Shown: positions 43,582 to 56,043, numbered from the stretch's first letter. The stretch: 64,000 nucleotides of DNA from Sclerotinia nivalis (GCA_029531795.1 JAPEIS010000001.1:1674001-1738000), one strand, 5' to 3'. Notes: generated from the sequence alone by a model not told the origin. Made by a program: numbers and translations.

Positions 43582-44333
43582 TGTGGTATGTGGAATAAAT
43601 TATGGGATGACATGTCGGATGAAATTATGTGATTGGATGAGGATGGATCAATTGGATTTGATTCGGCGTTTGCACATTTGGATTGATTTACCATTCCTCC
43701 CTTTCTCTTCTGTTCCCTCTTTTTTTCTTTTTTCCCCAAAAAAACCCCTGCGGCTATAGATACCATTTTTAGGACATTAGTGTGGTTGGTTGTGAATGCA
43801 AAGGATTTTGAATACAGATAGGACGGCGTAATGTGGTGAGGTAATGCCATCAACATGACTTCTAGAAACTACCTAGTATTTCTTCATTAATTTCCAGCGT
43901 CATTATTTCTTCATTGGTTTGAGAACATATGTTTCTGGCGAGCTTGTGCTCCGTGATTTCATGGCCAGTAAATCGAATACTTCTTCGCTGGGCCCGATGG
44001 TCTTGAATACGTGAAGTTCCAGTGGCTCCTACGAACTAGTCATTTTCTCCATTGAGTTCCTGCTATATCAGCAACCATCGTCCATCCTCCTCTCAATTAG
44101 CCTCATTACACCCCATATGTCAAGAATAGAAAGAATAACGCATTGCATTGCTTTCCGGATATCTATATACATAATCTGACTTGTCCCGCTACCCAATTCA
44201 TCCTATAAATCTCCTGTTAGCTTGCTGTATTGTGTTGATTGTATACCTTGATCCTGTCATCCCAAAACGCCAGCCTCCTTATAAGTCAGTTAGTTCATCA
44301 GCGCAAAAGATAGCTCTTCCAATTCGTAACAAA
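43582..44333. other. Convergent intergenic region
   Basis: About 750 bp between the 3' ends of the basic membrane protein and the J-domain protein; no coding signal. Confidence 0.5.
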
Positions 44334-45245
44334 TCATGATTGTGAGCCCACAGCATGACTGAAGACCTTCGCGGCAAGTTGACTTAATAGTCTAGCTTTA
44401 TCACCTTGAGGAAGTTCCTATCCCGCCAGAGGATCAGCACAATTCCCTCTCATCTTCTTCTTCCAACCTTCAATTCTACTCCCAATTTCAACTCACCTGA
44501 AAAACAGAATAAACACTCTTTCCCTTCGCATCCCTCACAGCCCCTAACCTATTCCCCGCCACCGCCCCGGCCAACATTCCCGGGAAATTTGCAACAATAA
44601 AGCCCATGGCCCCTCCACTCAAGCCCCCCAGCATACTCCAGAATGTCCCGGTAGGAGAATTATTATTCTCTGCCAGCCCCTCCTCCCTCAACATCTCCTC
44701 AAATATACCTCCAAATTGTGCGTCTTCGAACTTCTGTTCCTCCTCTGCATTCTTGGCTTTCGAAGAGAATCCAAAACTGGACCAAGGGAATCCGCCCGGG
44801 AAAGCTCCGGATCCGCCAGTTGGATCGGGAATTTCCTCATCGTCGTCCATGGATGTTGAGGCAGTAGACGCCCCGGAGCCAAATCCATGATAGGAACGTG
44901 CAGCGTCGTAGTCGCGACGACGGGAGGGTTCGGAGAGGGTATAGTATGCGTCGTTTATTTGTTGAAACTTACGGGTTCTTTCAGCGCGTTCAGGGGAGTC
45001 GGAGGGTACGCGGTCAGGGTGCGACTTTAACGCTGCTCTGTGGGGGTGAGGGGTTAGCTGGTGCATATCAAGGAGGCGAGGGAATGGCTCGGTACCTTTT
45101 GTAGGCGTCGCGAATCTGTTGCTGGGTTGCCGTGGAGGATATGCCGAGGACGGCATCTTGTAGGGAGAAAGTTGTAAGTATGCGTGATATGAGGGATGGG
45201 CGATTGGAGGTTGGAGAACTTACAGTAATCTGAAGGTAATGACAT
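44334..45245 (-). CDS. J-domain (DnaJ/Hsp40) co-chaperone
   Basis: Four exons, 45245-45224, 45156-45096, 45037-44497 and 44417-44334 (708 nt, 235 aa). The N-terminal J domain starts at residue 3 (LPSDYYAVLGI) and has the HPD tripeptide at about residue 35, so it should stimulate Hsp70 ATPase. Helix IV (RRRDYDAARSYHGFG) follows. The rest lacks Gly/Phe and zinc-finger regions, so it is a type III J protein. It has an acidic linker and a Gly/Ala-rich hydrophobic segment (about residues 170-205) that could be a membrane or clamp region. The short last exon gives a helical C-terminus (KARLLSQLAAKVFSHAVGS). Two of the four exons are below 65 nt. Confidence 0.88.
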
Positions 45246-46111
45246 TCCAGCGATTTTGAAGGTCTAAATAGGTGTGGTACGTAAGTAGGAAATGGTGTAA
45301 TTTTTAGGTTTTAACAGAATACCGTGTGTATAGAATACTTCCATATATGCGGATTCAACCGAGGATATGAGAGGTGCAAAGGACACCTCGAGATTTGAAG
45401 TTTGAGTGGAGTGTTCTGATACCTGGATTCACTTGACAGGTCAACGTGCATCAGCGTCAATGAGGTGGCGGATGTGGCGTAAGGAAGTGTGGCTGGAATG
45501 TGAAAATCTTGGCATCAACAACTGAATGTTTGCAAACGATTATTTTGTGTCAAGAGAAAATTGAGGACATCAACGCAATACAAAATTTTGAAGCCTTACT
45601 TCTCTTTTTTTTTCATTTTATAAATGAGACGACATATTCCCATTGTATCTTAAATAAAGTGCACACGTTTGATGTGTTCTTTGGATTTTAAGAAGGGGCT
45701 TTCATCAACACGTCCCCGATTTTTTGCTGTCCATACAGCCATGACTCGACACGTCCAGACTCCATTTTCTCTAGGAGAAGGATAAATTTGGTACAGACTT
45801 GAACGAAGTCGTTCATACTGAATCTTCATTGCTGTTGTGAAGGAAGAGCAAGTCTAAAACTTCCAACTCAAAGTATTCATTTCCATCCTGTTATGTAACT
45901 TTTAAGGTTACACATTGATAACGCCATCTTTTCAGCGAGAGCGGGCCGAGAGAGGAAAAACCCTGATACCCCACCTCCCACAATTTCTAAACCCCGATTT
46001 GTTCTCTACTACATCTTACCTCTTGTCTACGTTGTAGTTCAACGTTTAAAACTTCCATTGGTTCTGACACTCTTCCATCCCGTGCTCCTCACATTTCAAC
46101 CTTTCGTCAAA
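45246..46111. other. Divergent promoter region
   Basis: About 870 bp between the starts of the J-domain gene (-) and homocysteine S-methyltransferase (+). Short ORFs only. Confidence 0.45.
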
Positions 46112-47221
46112 ATGTCATCGAAATGTAAAATCCACCTCCTAGACGGAGGTCTTGGCACTACTCTCGGAGACTCCCACCAAGTACAATTCACAGAAAAGGA
46201 ACCTCTCTGGTCTTCTCAACTTCTTATTCCGACACATCCCCATGGACCCAAAACGCTCCTCGCTACTCAAAAGTCCTTTGTGGATGCCGGTGCTGATATT
46301 TTATTGACTGCTACTTATCAAGCGAGTTACGAGGGATTTGGAGGATCCGGCTATGTTGTTCATTCTCACTCATCATTTGATTCCGGGCAAGAAGATGGAG
46401 ATAAAGAAGAAGTAAATGAGATTATGAGGAGCGCGTTAGATATCGCTTCTAATGCATTTTCCATCAAAAAAGATTCGAATGGCAAAATTGCACTAAGTCT
46501 TGGTGCATACGGTGCAATCATGACCCCGGGGCAAGAATATACGGGAAAATATGATGACCAACATAAATCAAGCGAACAGTTGAGTTCGTGGCATCATGAA
46601 AGAATTTCTGTTTTCTCGAGGGATCCAAAATCTTGGGACAGAGTTGATTATGTGGCTTTTGAAACCATTCCGTTGTTGGAGGAGATTGAGGGTGTAAGGA
46701 AATCCATGGGAGAAGTTGAAAGATCGAATGGTGGAAAGACCGGAAGCAAGCCATTTTGGATTACATGTGTATTTCCTGGCGAGGGAGATTGTTTGCCGGA
46801 TGGAAGTTCTGTGCAACGAATTGTGCAAGCGATGTTGAGCAAGAAAGACGGTTCCCCAGAACCATTTGGCATTGGTCTGAATTGTACCAAAGTTGGAAAA
46901 GTGGAAGCTCTAATACTGGACTTCGAGCGTGAAGTTAAGTCTTTAGTTGAGAAGGGAGATATTAGTGAGTGGCCATCTTTGGTAGTATATCCCGATGGAA
47001 CAATCAAGGGAGAAGTCTACAATACCTCTACCAAAGTATGGGAAATTAGGGAACCACCCGGAGAAGAAGATTTGCAGTGGGATGAAGCAGTTCTAGAGAT
47101 TGTCAGGAGAACAAGGGACAGGGGTCTGTGGAAGGAGATTATTGTGGGAGGTTGCTGCAAAACTACGCCAAGGGAAATAGGGAAGCTGAGAGAGAGGATT
47201 GATCGGTTGGATATGGAATAA
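46112..47221 (+). CDS. Homocysteine S-methyltransferase
   Basis: Single exon, 369 aa from the ATG at 46112 (MSSKCKIHLLDGGLGT); an in-frame ATG at 46058 would add 18 residues with no family support. The enzyme transfers a methyl group from S-methylmethionine or AdoMet to homocysteine, giving methionine (yeast Mht1/Sam4 type). The barrel begins with the LLDGGLGTTL motif. The three zinc-binding cysteines are present: GLNC at about residue 255 and the adjacent pair in GGCCKTTP near the end. The acidic linker around residues 110-125 is longer than in yeast. Cytosolic; no targeting signal is visible. Confidence 0.92.
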   Translation: MSSKCKIHLLDGGLGTTLGDSHQVQFTEKEPLWSSQLLIPTHPHGPKTLLATQKSFVDAGADILLTATYQASYEGFGGSGYVVHSHSSFDSGQEDGDKEEVNEIMRSALDIASNAFSIKKDSNGKIALSLGAYGAIMTPGQEYTGKYDDQHKSSEQLSSWHHERISVFSRDPKSWDRVDYVAFETIPLLEEIEGVRKSMGEVERSNGGKTGSKPFWITCVFPGEGDCLPDGSSVQRIVQAMLSKKDGSPEPFGIGLNCTKVGKVEALILDFEREVKSLVEKGDISEWPSLVVYPDGTIKGEVYNTSTKVWEIREPPGEEDLQWDEAVLEIVRRTRDRGLWKEIIVGGCCKTTPREIGKLRERIDRLDME

Positions 47222-47557
47222 ATCGAATAAAAATAGTGAAAAAAGACCTTATATCTAAACGCCCCGTTCAAAGCCTTTCACATCTCAGTCTTTTAGAGCC
47301 TGACAAGTGCAGCCATTGTCGCAGCCACGCCCTACTTGTCCTATGTCCTCCATCAAGTGCTTTAACGCACACTCATCAAACACCAGCGTTCTCGTTTACC
47401 TGAGTTTCTCTCATTTCTTCAAGATCCAGTCTTTCAAAACGCTCATCATAACGTTCACTCGAAATTGCGATCCCCACAATTTCTAAGTCTGCACTCCAAT
47501 CTCCTGTCATCCAATTTGCCTTATAAGTACATATCGCTCTGTCTCACCTGACACTTA
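47222..47557. other. Intergenic region
   Basis: About 340 bp after the homocysteine methyltransferase; no feature recognised. Confidence 0.45.
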
Positions 47558-48106
47558 ATGTCTGATTTCACCTCTGCGAAGGTGGTCTTTCAAGACCATA
47601 AGTCCTCCGCCGCCTTCTCCGATTGTGACACTCTCGTCATCCAATGACCAGCCTTGTTTGCCTACGATTCCTCAAAAGACGTCGTGAAATGGACCTAATT
47701 GGGATATTGAACACCTTCGGTCTAACCGAGGACAATTGGTACTACTTCACACTGGAATGGCCTCTTGGCGCTGACATTGGTGATGACGATATGGAATCTC
47801 AGCAACAGGCGAAGGAGCTCCATCAGCAGCTTCGCTTCGATCACATCGGAATAGTCACTGGTCAGATTACCGAAACGGATACGAGGAAGGAGCTAAAAAA
47901 AAAAGTGACCAAAATAGTGTGTGACTTTAAAGCATTCACGTACCGTATGATCGAAATCACGGGCCAGGGAACCAGTGTCTTATCTCGCACTTTTGACACA
48001 TGCAATTTGGTTTCTCAAATGGGGAGGTGCGACCACTAAGAACAAGGCCGAAAAAGCCAGGAAGGCGGCAGCGGGATGGACCAAAGAAGCTGAACACGGG
48101 ACTTAA
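47558..48106 (+). pseudogene. Broken gene in three frames, family unknown
   Basis: Three consecutive coding-like stretches lie on the plus strand in different frames. The first runs from the ATG at 47558 to a TGA at 47645-47647 and stays open a few codons beyond. The second covers about 47690-47995 (contains EWPLGADIGDDDMESQQQAK). The third ends at TAA 48104-48106 (contains FLKWGGATTKNKAEKARKAA). Codon character is good in each, but I find no splice sites that join them, so frameshifts or lost exons are likely. No family recognised. Confidence 0.38.
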
Positions 48107-49952
48107 AATGTCGCAACCAACAACTGTAATGCCTTTGCCACGGCTGTCAGGAATGACGTTCAGTAGATGGCGTTTTCTCACCTCCTGGATTTCAGTCTGT
48201 GGTGTTGTTAATATCAGAGCTAGTCTTCTGATCACCTTTTTGTTCGAATATCGATTGGCGTACTTATGGGTTCAATAAGCGTTGAAATTCGTTAGACTTC
48301 GCCTTTCCTGTCTACTTTCCTTTCCGTTTGCGGGATCATTTTGAGTTCAGATTTTGTGAATGGTACTCTACTAACGAGTACTTGTCTTTTTAGTTTCTGT
48401 AGCATGGTTACCAGATTTTGAGAATTGGAAATGATCTATATCTACTGTTTTCCCAGAGAAAATATCACCCAGTATAGTCTAGATTTGTACTTACCTGCAA
48501 TTGTACTTGAAAGTTCAGCCATCCACTTCTGATCATTAATGAACAACAGCCGAAGGTCACAGCCCTGAGATAAGTATAGATTCTGAAAGCCTTCGGTCGA
48601 GACTACCTATTTATCGCTTTCCCGAACGTTTTAGTATGTGCTGACTGGACTACCTTTTAAGTCTCGCTTCGGGGAGGGGACATGAAAATTCAAGGTATCT
48701 TACAACTTTGGTATCAGTGTGGCCAGTAGTCAATTAGTTGAAGTAGTGCACTGCCAGTGCATTGATTGACGGCTAGTTTAGTCTGATGATTCCTGAACTA
48801 AAGTGGGAGTTCAACTAGTTGTTGGACTTTGAACCTGTTGAACTAGAAAAGCTGCCAGTTTAGTTTTGTGTAACTTCGACTGCCAGCTAAAGTACGACCC
48901 ATGAAACTGTCAGTTGAGTAATGATTTCAACCATTGGCCACCCACTCGGTTTGGTATGAGCCAAGCACTCTGAACTGGAAGTACGAATTTTGATTTCGAT
49001 TTCAGAACTTTAAAGGTCTACCAAATTCCTGCTGACCTAATTGAAAATCGTATGTTGATAAATCTATCTGCCAGGGCTTCAAGCGTAAATCATATATATG
49101 ACTGAGGGTGTTATGTTATTGTTGACCTCCCGCAGCTGAGTTACAATCCACGCTCATTGGTGCTCCATAGTTGGAGTAACGTCGCACCTACTTCTTCCCA
49201 GCAAAATTTCAAAGTTACACAGTTTCAACACATTCCAGATGTGGTCCAACATACAGCAAGAAATAGGAACGAGCCTTGTTGCAAGTGCACAAAACATGCA
49301 ATGTAGAGGCACAATCGGATTAAAAAAACGTGTTGGATGCATTGCATCAATACAGTATATTAAGCTGTGCACAGCCGACCAATATTCTACTCGGCTGGGC
49401 TTACCTCGACGAACGAGATTCGATGCCGAATACTTCACCTCTACAGGATGCGGTATATGTGTTCAGTAATAGCACGGGGCATGCATGGGTGCCACGTGTT
49501 TTCCATCTGTCTTACATGCACCTCCTGCTAATTGTGGATCAGATGTAAACCCTCCGAGAGGTCGAGTTGGGAATATCCCGGAAGTGTGTGGATCTTAGTG
49601 CTTACTGTGTTCTATGCATGTATCCATCCTCCACGTCAAGATTTGGCCTGAGGAAAGAGCGGTGCCAACAGATGTTTAGAATGGGCATATGTATAAGTAA
49701 TGGGTTGGATCGGTGAATTCACATTTTCATATAGCTTTTTTCCATATTCGACCAACCAGGAGTTTGACGAGTACGATTGAATATCTATCCAAAGCTGGGT
49801 ATTACTTTTGGCATTTTCTAGATTCTTCGTGAACTGCACGGTCTAGAACGTCCAACTCCTTTGCTTAACAGCCAACACCTTTAATCTCATAAATTAACTT
49901 CGAGTATTGGTTACTGTACCTCGACAGCCTACATTAAGTGGCTGTAATCACC
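48107..49952. other. Gene-free region
   Basis: About 1.85 kb without a supported gene. Between 48720 and 48930, variants of a CTGCCAGTTTAGT/GAACTAAAGT motif recur irregularly, possibly the remains of a repeat. ORFs at 49154-49548 on both strands show no domain. Confidence 0.4.
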
Positions 49953-50936
49953 ATGCCTTCATCACATCCAAAACAAGGAGACCATGACATCCCAAGCCTG
50001 CGCCAAAAATCAATACAATCCGTCAAGACACTCCTCTCACCACGCAATCCTCGTCAATTCTCCAAACTACTCTCATTCAGCCCTCTCAAAACCTCTCCAT
50101 CTGAGCACCCCATCAAACCAACCCCAGCATTCCACCTCTTCCGCGAACTCCCATCCGAGATCCGCACCATGATATGGAGTATTTATATTTCCTTCCCTCG
50201 CATCCACATCCCCGTCCCTAGCTCCGACGCGACAACTTCAAACCCCTCGCCTCTAATCCTACCCCGCGCACCTCATCTCCACCCCTCGCTCTTCATATCC
50301 CACGAATCCCGCTCCACCTACCAACAATACTGCTGGCTAGAAACACTACGACGCATGCACACGCGCACTCAAACCCACATCTCAGATTCCCGCTCCGCAT
50401 CTTTCGGCTCGCAATCTTTTATGGACTGTCTCGGAAACGACCTAATAAATTGGGACACGGATATCTTTTGGTTCAAGGGGATTTCAACCGTGAAGAAGTT
50501 ATCGGAGGGTAGTCTCCGGAGCCAGATGAAGAGGTATGAGGATGTGCGGAAGGTGGCGCTGGATTATGAGGTGTTGGATTATGAGGAGGAGAGTGAACAT
50601 TGGAAGAAGAGGTTTAAGATTGGTTGGTATGGCTTGGTTTGTGTGTTGCATTTGTTTGAGTATCTGGAGGAGGTTTATTTTGTGCTTGATGCGGAGGGTG
50701 ATGTGAAGGGAAACGGAGAAGTATCGTTTGAGGTGGTGGATGTAGAAGAGAGGGTAAGGAGGAGATTGGAGGGTGTAAATGGGAAAGTAGGTGGAGATGG
50801 TGATGGATTGAGTTTTCCTCAATTGGATGATAGAGGTGTATATCCAGCGCTGGAACGTCTATTTTCTCGCTGGGAACGGTGTCATGGGTGGCAGAGGCCA
50901 AAAGTACAATTTGTATATGCCAGGAATATCGGATGA
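49953..50936 (+). CDS. 2EXR domain protein
   Basis: Single exon, 327 aa from the ATG at 49953; the frame extends five codons upstream to a GTG that is not a plausible start. The 2EXR signature follows a basic Ser/Pro-rich N-terminus: FHLFRELPSEIRTMIWSIYI at about residues 60-80 and the paired SHESR motif (FISHESRSTYQQYCW) near 118. The domain is widespread and expanded in filamentous ascomycetes and is thought to be F-box-like, but its role is not established. The rest is a hydrophilic region with repeated Trp and acidic residues. Confidence 0.82.
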   Translation: MPSSHPKQGDHDIPSLRQKSIQSVKTLLSPRNPRQFSKLLSFSPLKTSPSEHPIKPTPAFHLFRELPSEIRTMIWSIYISFPRIHIPVPSSDATTSNPSPLILPRAPHLHPSLFISHESRSTYQQYCWLETLRRMHTRTQTHISDSRSASFGSQSFMDCLGNDLINWDTDIFWFKGISTVKKLSEGSLRSQMKRYEDVRKVALDYEVLDYEEESEHWKKRFKIGWYGLVCVLHLFEYLEEVYFVLDAEGDVKGNGEVSFEVVDVEERVRRRLEGVNGKVGGDGDGLSFPQLDDRGVYPALERLFSRWERCHGWQRPKVQFVYARNIG

Positions 50937-51662
50937 TAGATAAGCATGCACATTGCTTCGGATAGAATACTAGATATGAATGTCATAATGATAAGATGGG
51001 TATACTTATACGTTCATCCTCGAGTGGAAAATAGATTGTCAACTTGTTATCCTGTCGAATGCCCGACCACCTTTCAAACATTCAAAAACACTATTCCTTA
51101 TATCACACCTTATCTACGCTTACATGTATACTAAGTAGTCTGCCTGTCCGCCAAAATTAGTCACTATCATTACATTTCCGCGAAACCCATGATAAATGCG
51201 TTTTTGATTGTCAATGCCACGCATAATTCTCTCGAAACTATCCATTTTTCTCGTGCGAATCGAATTCACATCCTACCACATTTAAATACCTCCAAGGCAT
51301 GTACACGTAGGTAGGATCTAGAAAGTAAAGAGGCGAAGATATCAAGGATTGAAAGAGAAGGATGTGTGGAAAGTCGTCATTCCCGTCTGTAACAACAAGT
51401 GCTGTATGGAGTATATCAGTCACAGAATCTCAAACAGAATCAATAGTAAACACTCCCACTCCCAAGCGAACCAGACTGTAAACAAATCCTCACAGAGACA
51501 TATTTCCTCCTTTTCCCCAAACTCAAAATCATCAATAAAACAAGCGAGAAATATAAGTCTAATTGTATCATCATCATCAATCATCATAATAAATAAACAA
51601 AAAAACAAAAAAGTCTATCCTCATCCCAAATCCCAATCTCCATCCTTCAGAAGACAAATCCC
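50937..51662. other. Convergent intergenic region
   Basis: About 725 bp between the 3' ends of the 2EXR gene and the transporter gene. ORFs around 51350-51660 run antisense to the transporter 3' flank and are not supported. Confidence 0.45.
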
Positions 51663-54056
51663 TCAAGCATCATACCGTTCATTACCCCTAACAACATAAA
51701 TCTCCCCAACCAGCACCGCACACCCCACCGCCATGGAAATAGCCACAATCGGCAAATTAACCCTCGCAAAATCCAATCTTCTCACATGAATATGTTTTCT
51801 GGCCAAAATATCCCTCCACAGCAACCCAGCCAGGGAAGCGCTGAAAGCCGTGCTAAACGCACCGTAATTCACACCGATGGCCATGGAATAGACGGTTCCC
51901 CAGAAAGCGCGGTCGCTGATGGGGAGACCGTTGTTGTGGTGGATGTCTTGCCATGCTTGGACGACGCGACAGAGAAGAATTGTCGTGCCGATGTTGGTGC
52001 CTGCGAACTGTAGTGGAGAATTAGGTTAGTTTGGAGGGCTACTTAGATTAGATGCGAGGAACTTACGTTACAGAGAATGCAGGAGAGGAACCCCATGCCG
52101 CCGATTGCTCCAACGGTGCCGGTCCTTTCCACCCAGTGATCCCAGCCATAGGCGAATACTGGGACCCATCCTTTGGTCACTAATGCTTGTACGAGAACAA
52201 ACATTGAAAATGCAAATGGGACGAGGGCAAAGGGAAGATGGGATACTACTGCTGTGACGGTCGGGAATGTTTCTTGACACCATAGATATGCATCCCCAAA
52301 AAGCGAAACTAATGTTGTGTGTCCGCGCTGCTTTCGAAGCTCAACTTTGCGAGAAATTTGCTCGGAGACTGCTCGTTTATCTAGCTCTGTCTGATCACTT
52401 AATCGTGGGCCTAATACTCCCTGCGGTGGAGAAGGCGTTTCTGGTCGAACTGATTCTTTCTTTTCATCTAGTGTGCTCATTGCGCTGGTCGAAGAGCGAC
52501 TATTTTGTAAATTGTCTTCTTTTGTGACGAGTGTTGAGATAGACGAGCCTAAAGGATCACTCAAGTTTGCGTTTTGGCCATCCAAATTCTCGGGTACCAG
52601 AAGCGTAGGGGTACGATTATTCTCTGTGAGAATGCCATCTTCCCTCTCCATGATTTTCATTTCGACTTCTTCCGGTGATTTTGTTAGCGCCAGAGAAGCC
52701 TCATTAGTGTTTTCAGAATCTTGCTGGTCTTGTTCTAAGATTACTTGATTTGCCTCCTGCTCTTCTCTAATCGCTCGCTCAGCTCGGGCAAGTTCAACTT
52801 CTTGTCGTCCCTTGCGGGCAATCTCCCGTGTTTCGTGCCGATTGATCCATCCCAGCGAGATTTCCCAAACAAACATCACAAAAGCCGCTGGCAAAGTCAC
52901 CCAAAATACTGGATGTTCGCCGTTACTCTGACTAATAGCGTTGATAGCCAAAACCACAATGAGGGTTATGGCCATCAGAACCGCGCCAAAAGCTGCTCCT
53001 TTTCTATCCACAAAAGGATTCATAATTTCTTCAAGCGAAAGCTCTTTATTTTCGGCACCCTCACTCTCTTCCCCTTCTCCTTTTGCATTGGGAATATTCG
53101 GGTTTACAGGCTTCTTGGCTTTAGCTTCCTCGGAGAGTTCGTGCATTTTGATCGACAATGGTATCAGAGCCTCATCGGCAAAGACGATATATAATAAAAA
53201 TGGGAATAAGACGATTGCTGTTACAACTACTGGAACAATCATGTTCGCAGTATATTCGATAAATTTTATACCAAATGCACCAGCTAAGACAAGATTGGTA
53301 GGATTGGAAGAGACGAGAATGGCCGAAGCAATATTGGCGATTGCGAACTGAGTAAAAATCCATGCTCTTGGGTGAATGATGTTACTCGATACTCGGGTCA
53401 AGTAGGCAAGGAATGCGGTACCAGACAAGATGATGGGATCATTTCCGATAAATGTCCCTAGGCAGAAGAAGAATGCGTAGAGGAAGAAGAACAGTCTGTG
53501 TCCAACTTTACCTCCCTTTTGAAGTACCTTGAACGCCAGGTATCTGATGAGACCAGAAGCATCGATTGAAATAGCAATGTATGCTAATGTGATGAAGAAA
53601 ACCATAATATCAATCGGATTGATACTGTTTGCTCCAACTGTCCCATCATGTACTTCTTGTCGACCTATGGCCAAAATAGCGAGTAGAAAGAGATCCGCTA
53701 TCAAAGGTGCCGTTACAAAGTTCAAGGGGAAATTCAATTTCACGAAACGCGTGACTTTGCCACCTTGGTCGTCTTGGTGATCATGCTGAGAATCGTCGTC
53801 CCTTGGTGATATCAATCGCAAATGACTTAGGACATCTAGAAAAGCATTTGACAGTCTTCGTGGAACATATATTGGAATATGAAAGGGGAAAAGGACGATA
53901 ATATCTGTGTAATTCAAGCAGAGTTAATTACCCTTCAAGAAAACTAATGTTTTTGAGAAATATTGTGCACTCACTAGTTATGACGAAAATGATGAGCGTC
54001 ACTATAGATCGCCAATCCTTGATTTTATTGGTGTCAAGGTCCACTGCTGTCGCCAT
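51663..54056 (-). CDS. ArsB/NhaD-superfamily ion transporter
   Basis: Three exons, 54056-53975, 53904-52067 and 52007-51663 (2265 nt, 754 aa). It belongs to the ion-transporter superfamily of arsenite/antimonite permeases, NhaD and citrate carriers (anion or Na+-coupled transport). Exon 1 supplies the first membrane helix (SIVTLIIFVIT), missing from the large ORF, whose first codon is a TTG in the intron. The N-terminal half contains INPIDIMVFFITLAYIAIS, FFFLYAFFFCLGTFIGNDPI and SSNPTNLV, the family's re-entrant motif. A hydrophilic loop of about 190 residues separates it from the C-terminal helices, which include the second motif AGTNIGTTILL. The substrate is not determined by sequence alone. 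Confidence 0.85.
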
Positions 54057-55152
54057 GATGAAAAGTCCTCCTTCCTGACAGAAATATCACAACGAGGGGA
54101 ACTCGGTGGATAGATATTCTCAATGCCTTTCGCAAGATAATTTTGAGATGAGGAATTCCAGATGACTCTCAGTTGATTATGCAGTCACTCTTGCCCTGAT
54201 TCACCGAAAGATCCCTTCCAACACTTATGGTGATGTTGATTGCAGTACATATGGAACCGAATTTATTCTAGATGCGCATTCCACAGAGATAACAATACCT
54301 GTTGGGCAGAAATCAGGTCAAGTTCAACATGGATAGAATTTTTTTTTCGCAATAACAGACCTGAGAGTGCCCTGATGAGTTCAAAATCGCACGAACTTTG
54401 TAAGATAAGGTAGATTGTAATCATCAACATCAACTCTTTCTTTCTAATAAACACAGCCCGTTTGTAAAGGGCCTTTTGAAGCCAAGAAACATGCACGTGG
54501 ATAGATTCTCGTCGTGAGATGGGTAGATTCCAGGCGCCAATAAAAATCGAACCAACCTCAAATGTAATTGGACTGTAGAATCTAGATGTACGAGGCTGTG
54601 TCGTGCCCTTTACGTATATAATTACCCTGAGCTATTTGGGAATAGGGCTCAAGAAGAAAAGATGCCAAGGGATTAAAACTTCAGCTGTGAATTCTCACAC
54701 CGCACTTATGATCGCTGGAGTACGGAATATGAATGACATCGCGCGTTCTTCCCTCATGAATTTAACTCCACATCAATAACAAGAATTATAAGAAGCGTGT
54801 TCATATCCCTTGATGAATATTGACAAGTTCATTTTCAAGCGTAAATACTTTATGGAAGGGGGTTAGAGGTATGACGTTTCCTGCCAACTTTCAACATGAT
54901 AACTTTCTCGGGCACACCCGAATTAATACTCGACAATCTGATAAGCGATAAGAACTTGTGGCTCATCAATGTGGCTAGAATCCATCTTTCATCTCAGCCA
55001 CATTAGATAATCCTCCCAACATGAACCACCTACTCCCCTATTCCAATAGACGCAGGAGGAGTTCAAGGATATCTTCTGAGCACCTCATCTACTTTCCAAG
55101 ACAAAACACATCCAAGCATGATTAGGCCTTAAGATCGACATTGCGCATTCCA
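54057..55152. other. Divergent intergenic region
   Basis: About 1.1 kb between the transporter (-) and the deacetylase (+). No gene found. It includes an A8-T8-type tract near 54340. Confidence 0.45.
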
Positions 55153-56043
55153 ATGCGTCTCAGCATAGGGGCCCTCATACGGCGAATCCAGCGCTTTGCT
55201 TCCTCACCTTGGTCTGCATCAAGCCCTACAAAGCATATCAAAATCGACGATGAGGAACGCGGTGTGAACATCCAACAAAACCAATCATCTTTCCCAATGA
55301 CAAAGATGATTCTCCTATCTCTCCTCGCTCTTCTCTCCCTAATCCTCATATCAAGCTACACCATCTACAAACCACCACAATTCATCATCAAATTTCTCCA
55401 ATGGAAATACCCAGACGTGATATTCCACGTCCCCCTCTCAAACTCGCACCGCGTCATCGCCCTAACAATCGACGATGCCCCATCCGAAGAAACGTCCCGA
55501 ATCTTAGACCTACTCCAAATCTACGACGCCAGAGCCACATTTTTCATCATAGGAAGCCAAGTGGCCTCACACGCGTCCCTAATCCAAAGAATCCACTCCG
55601 AAGGCCACGAGCTAGGAAACCACGCCTGGGCCGACGAACCCTCCATCTCGCTCCCCATCAGCGAGCTCGAGCGACAAATCCAAGAAGTCGAGGGGCTTCT
55701 ACCTCCCAATCGTCCGATCACGGGATCCAAAATTCCTCCCAAGTATTTTCGGCCCGGGTCCGGGTTCTTCAATAGGCAGATGGTGCAGATGGCGAGGGAT
55801 TTTGGATATCGAATGGTGTTGGGCAGTATATATCCTCATGATCCGCAAATCCACAATGCGAGAATTAACGCGCGGCATGTTTTGAGTATGGCGAGACCGG
55901 GAGGTATCATTATCATGCACGATAGGCGATCGTATTCAGCGGCTGAGATTGAGTTGGTTCTGGGGGGATTGAAGAAGAGGAAGTTTAAGGTTCAATCGCT
56001 GGGAGGCTTGCTTGGGGTTGCGGGGATCAATCAGCCGGTTTAG
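55153..56043 (+). CDS. NodB-type polysaccharide deacetylase, membrane-anchored
   Basis: Single exon, 296 aa from the ATG at 55153; the frame extends to a TTG at 55141 that I reject as a start. Residues about 50-70 form one hydrophobic helix, so it is probably a type II membrane or signal-anchored protein with a luminal or extracellular catalytic domain. The NodB motifs are in order: MT1 TIDDAP, MT2 HELGNH, MT3 FRPGSGFFN, and the MT5 region IIIMHDR. MT2 carries both metal-binding histidines. It may deacetylate chitin or another N-acetylated glycan of the wall. The fold lacks chitin-binding modules. Confidence 0.88.
   Translation: MRLSIGALIRRIQRFASSPWSASSPTKHIKIDDEERGVNIQQNQSSFPMTKMILLSLLALLSLILISSYTIYKPPQFIIKFLQWKYPDVIFHVPLSNSHRVIALTIDDAPSEETSRILDLLQIYDARATFFIIGSQVASHASLIQRIHSEGHELGNHAWADEPSISLPISELERQIQEVEGLLPPNRPITGSKIPPKYFRPGSGFFNRQMVQMARDFGYRMVLGSIYPHDPQIHNARINARHVLSMARPGGIIIMHDRRSYSAAEIELVLGGLKKRKFKVQSLGGLLGVAGINQPV

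Noticed and set aside
52267..53780. Several long plus-strand ORFs opposite the transporter gene
   Set aside because: They are antisense shadows of a well-supported membrane protein and lack domains of their own.
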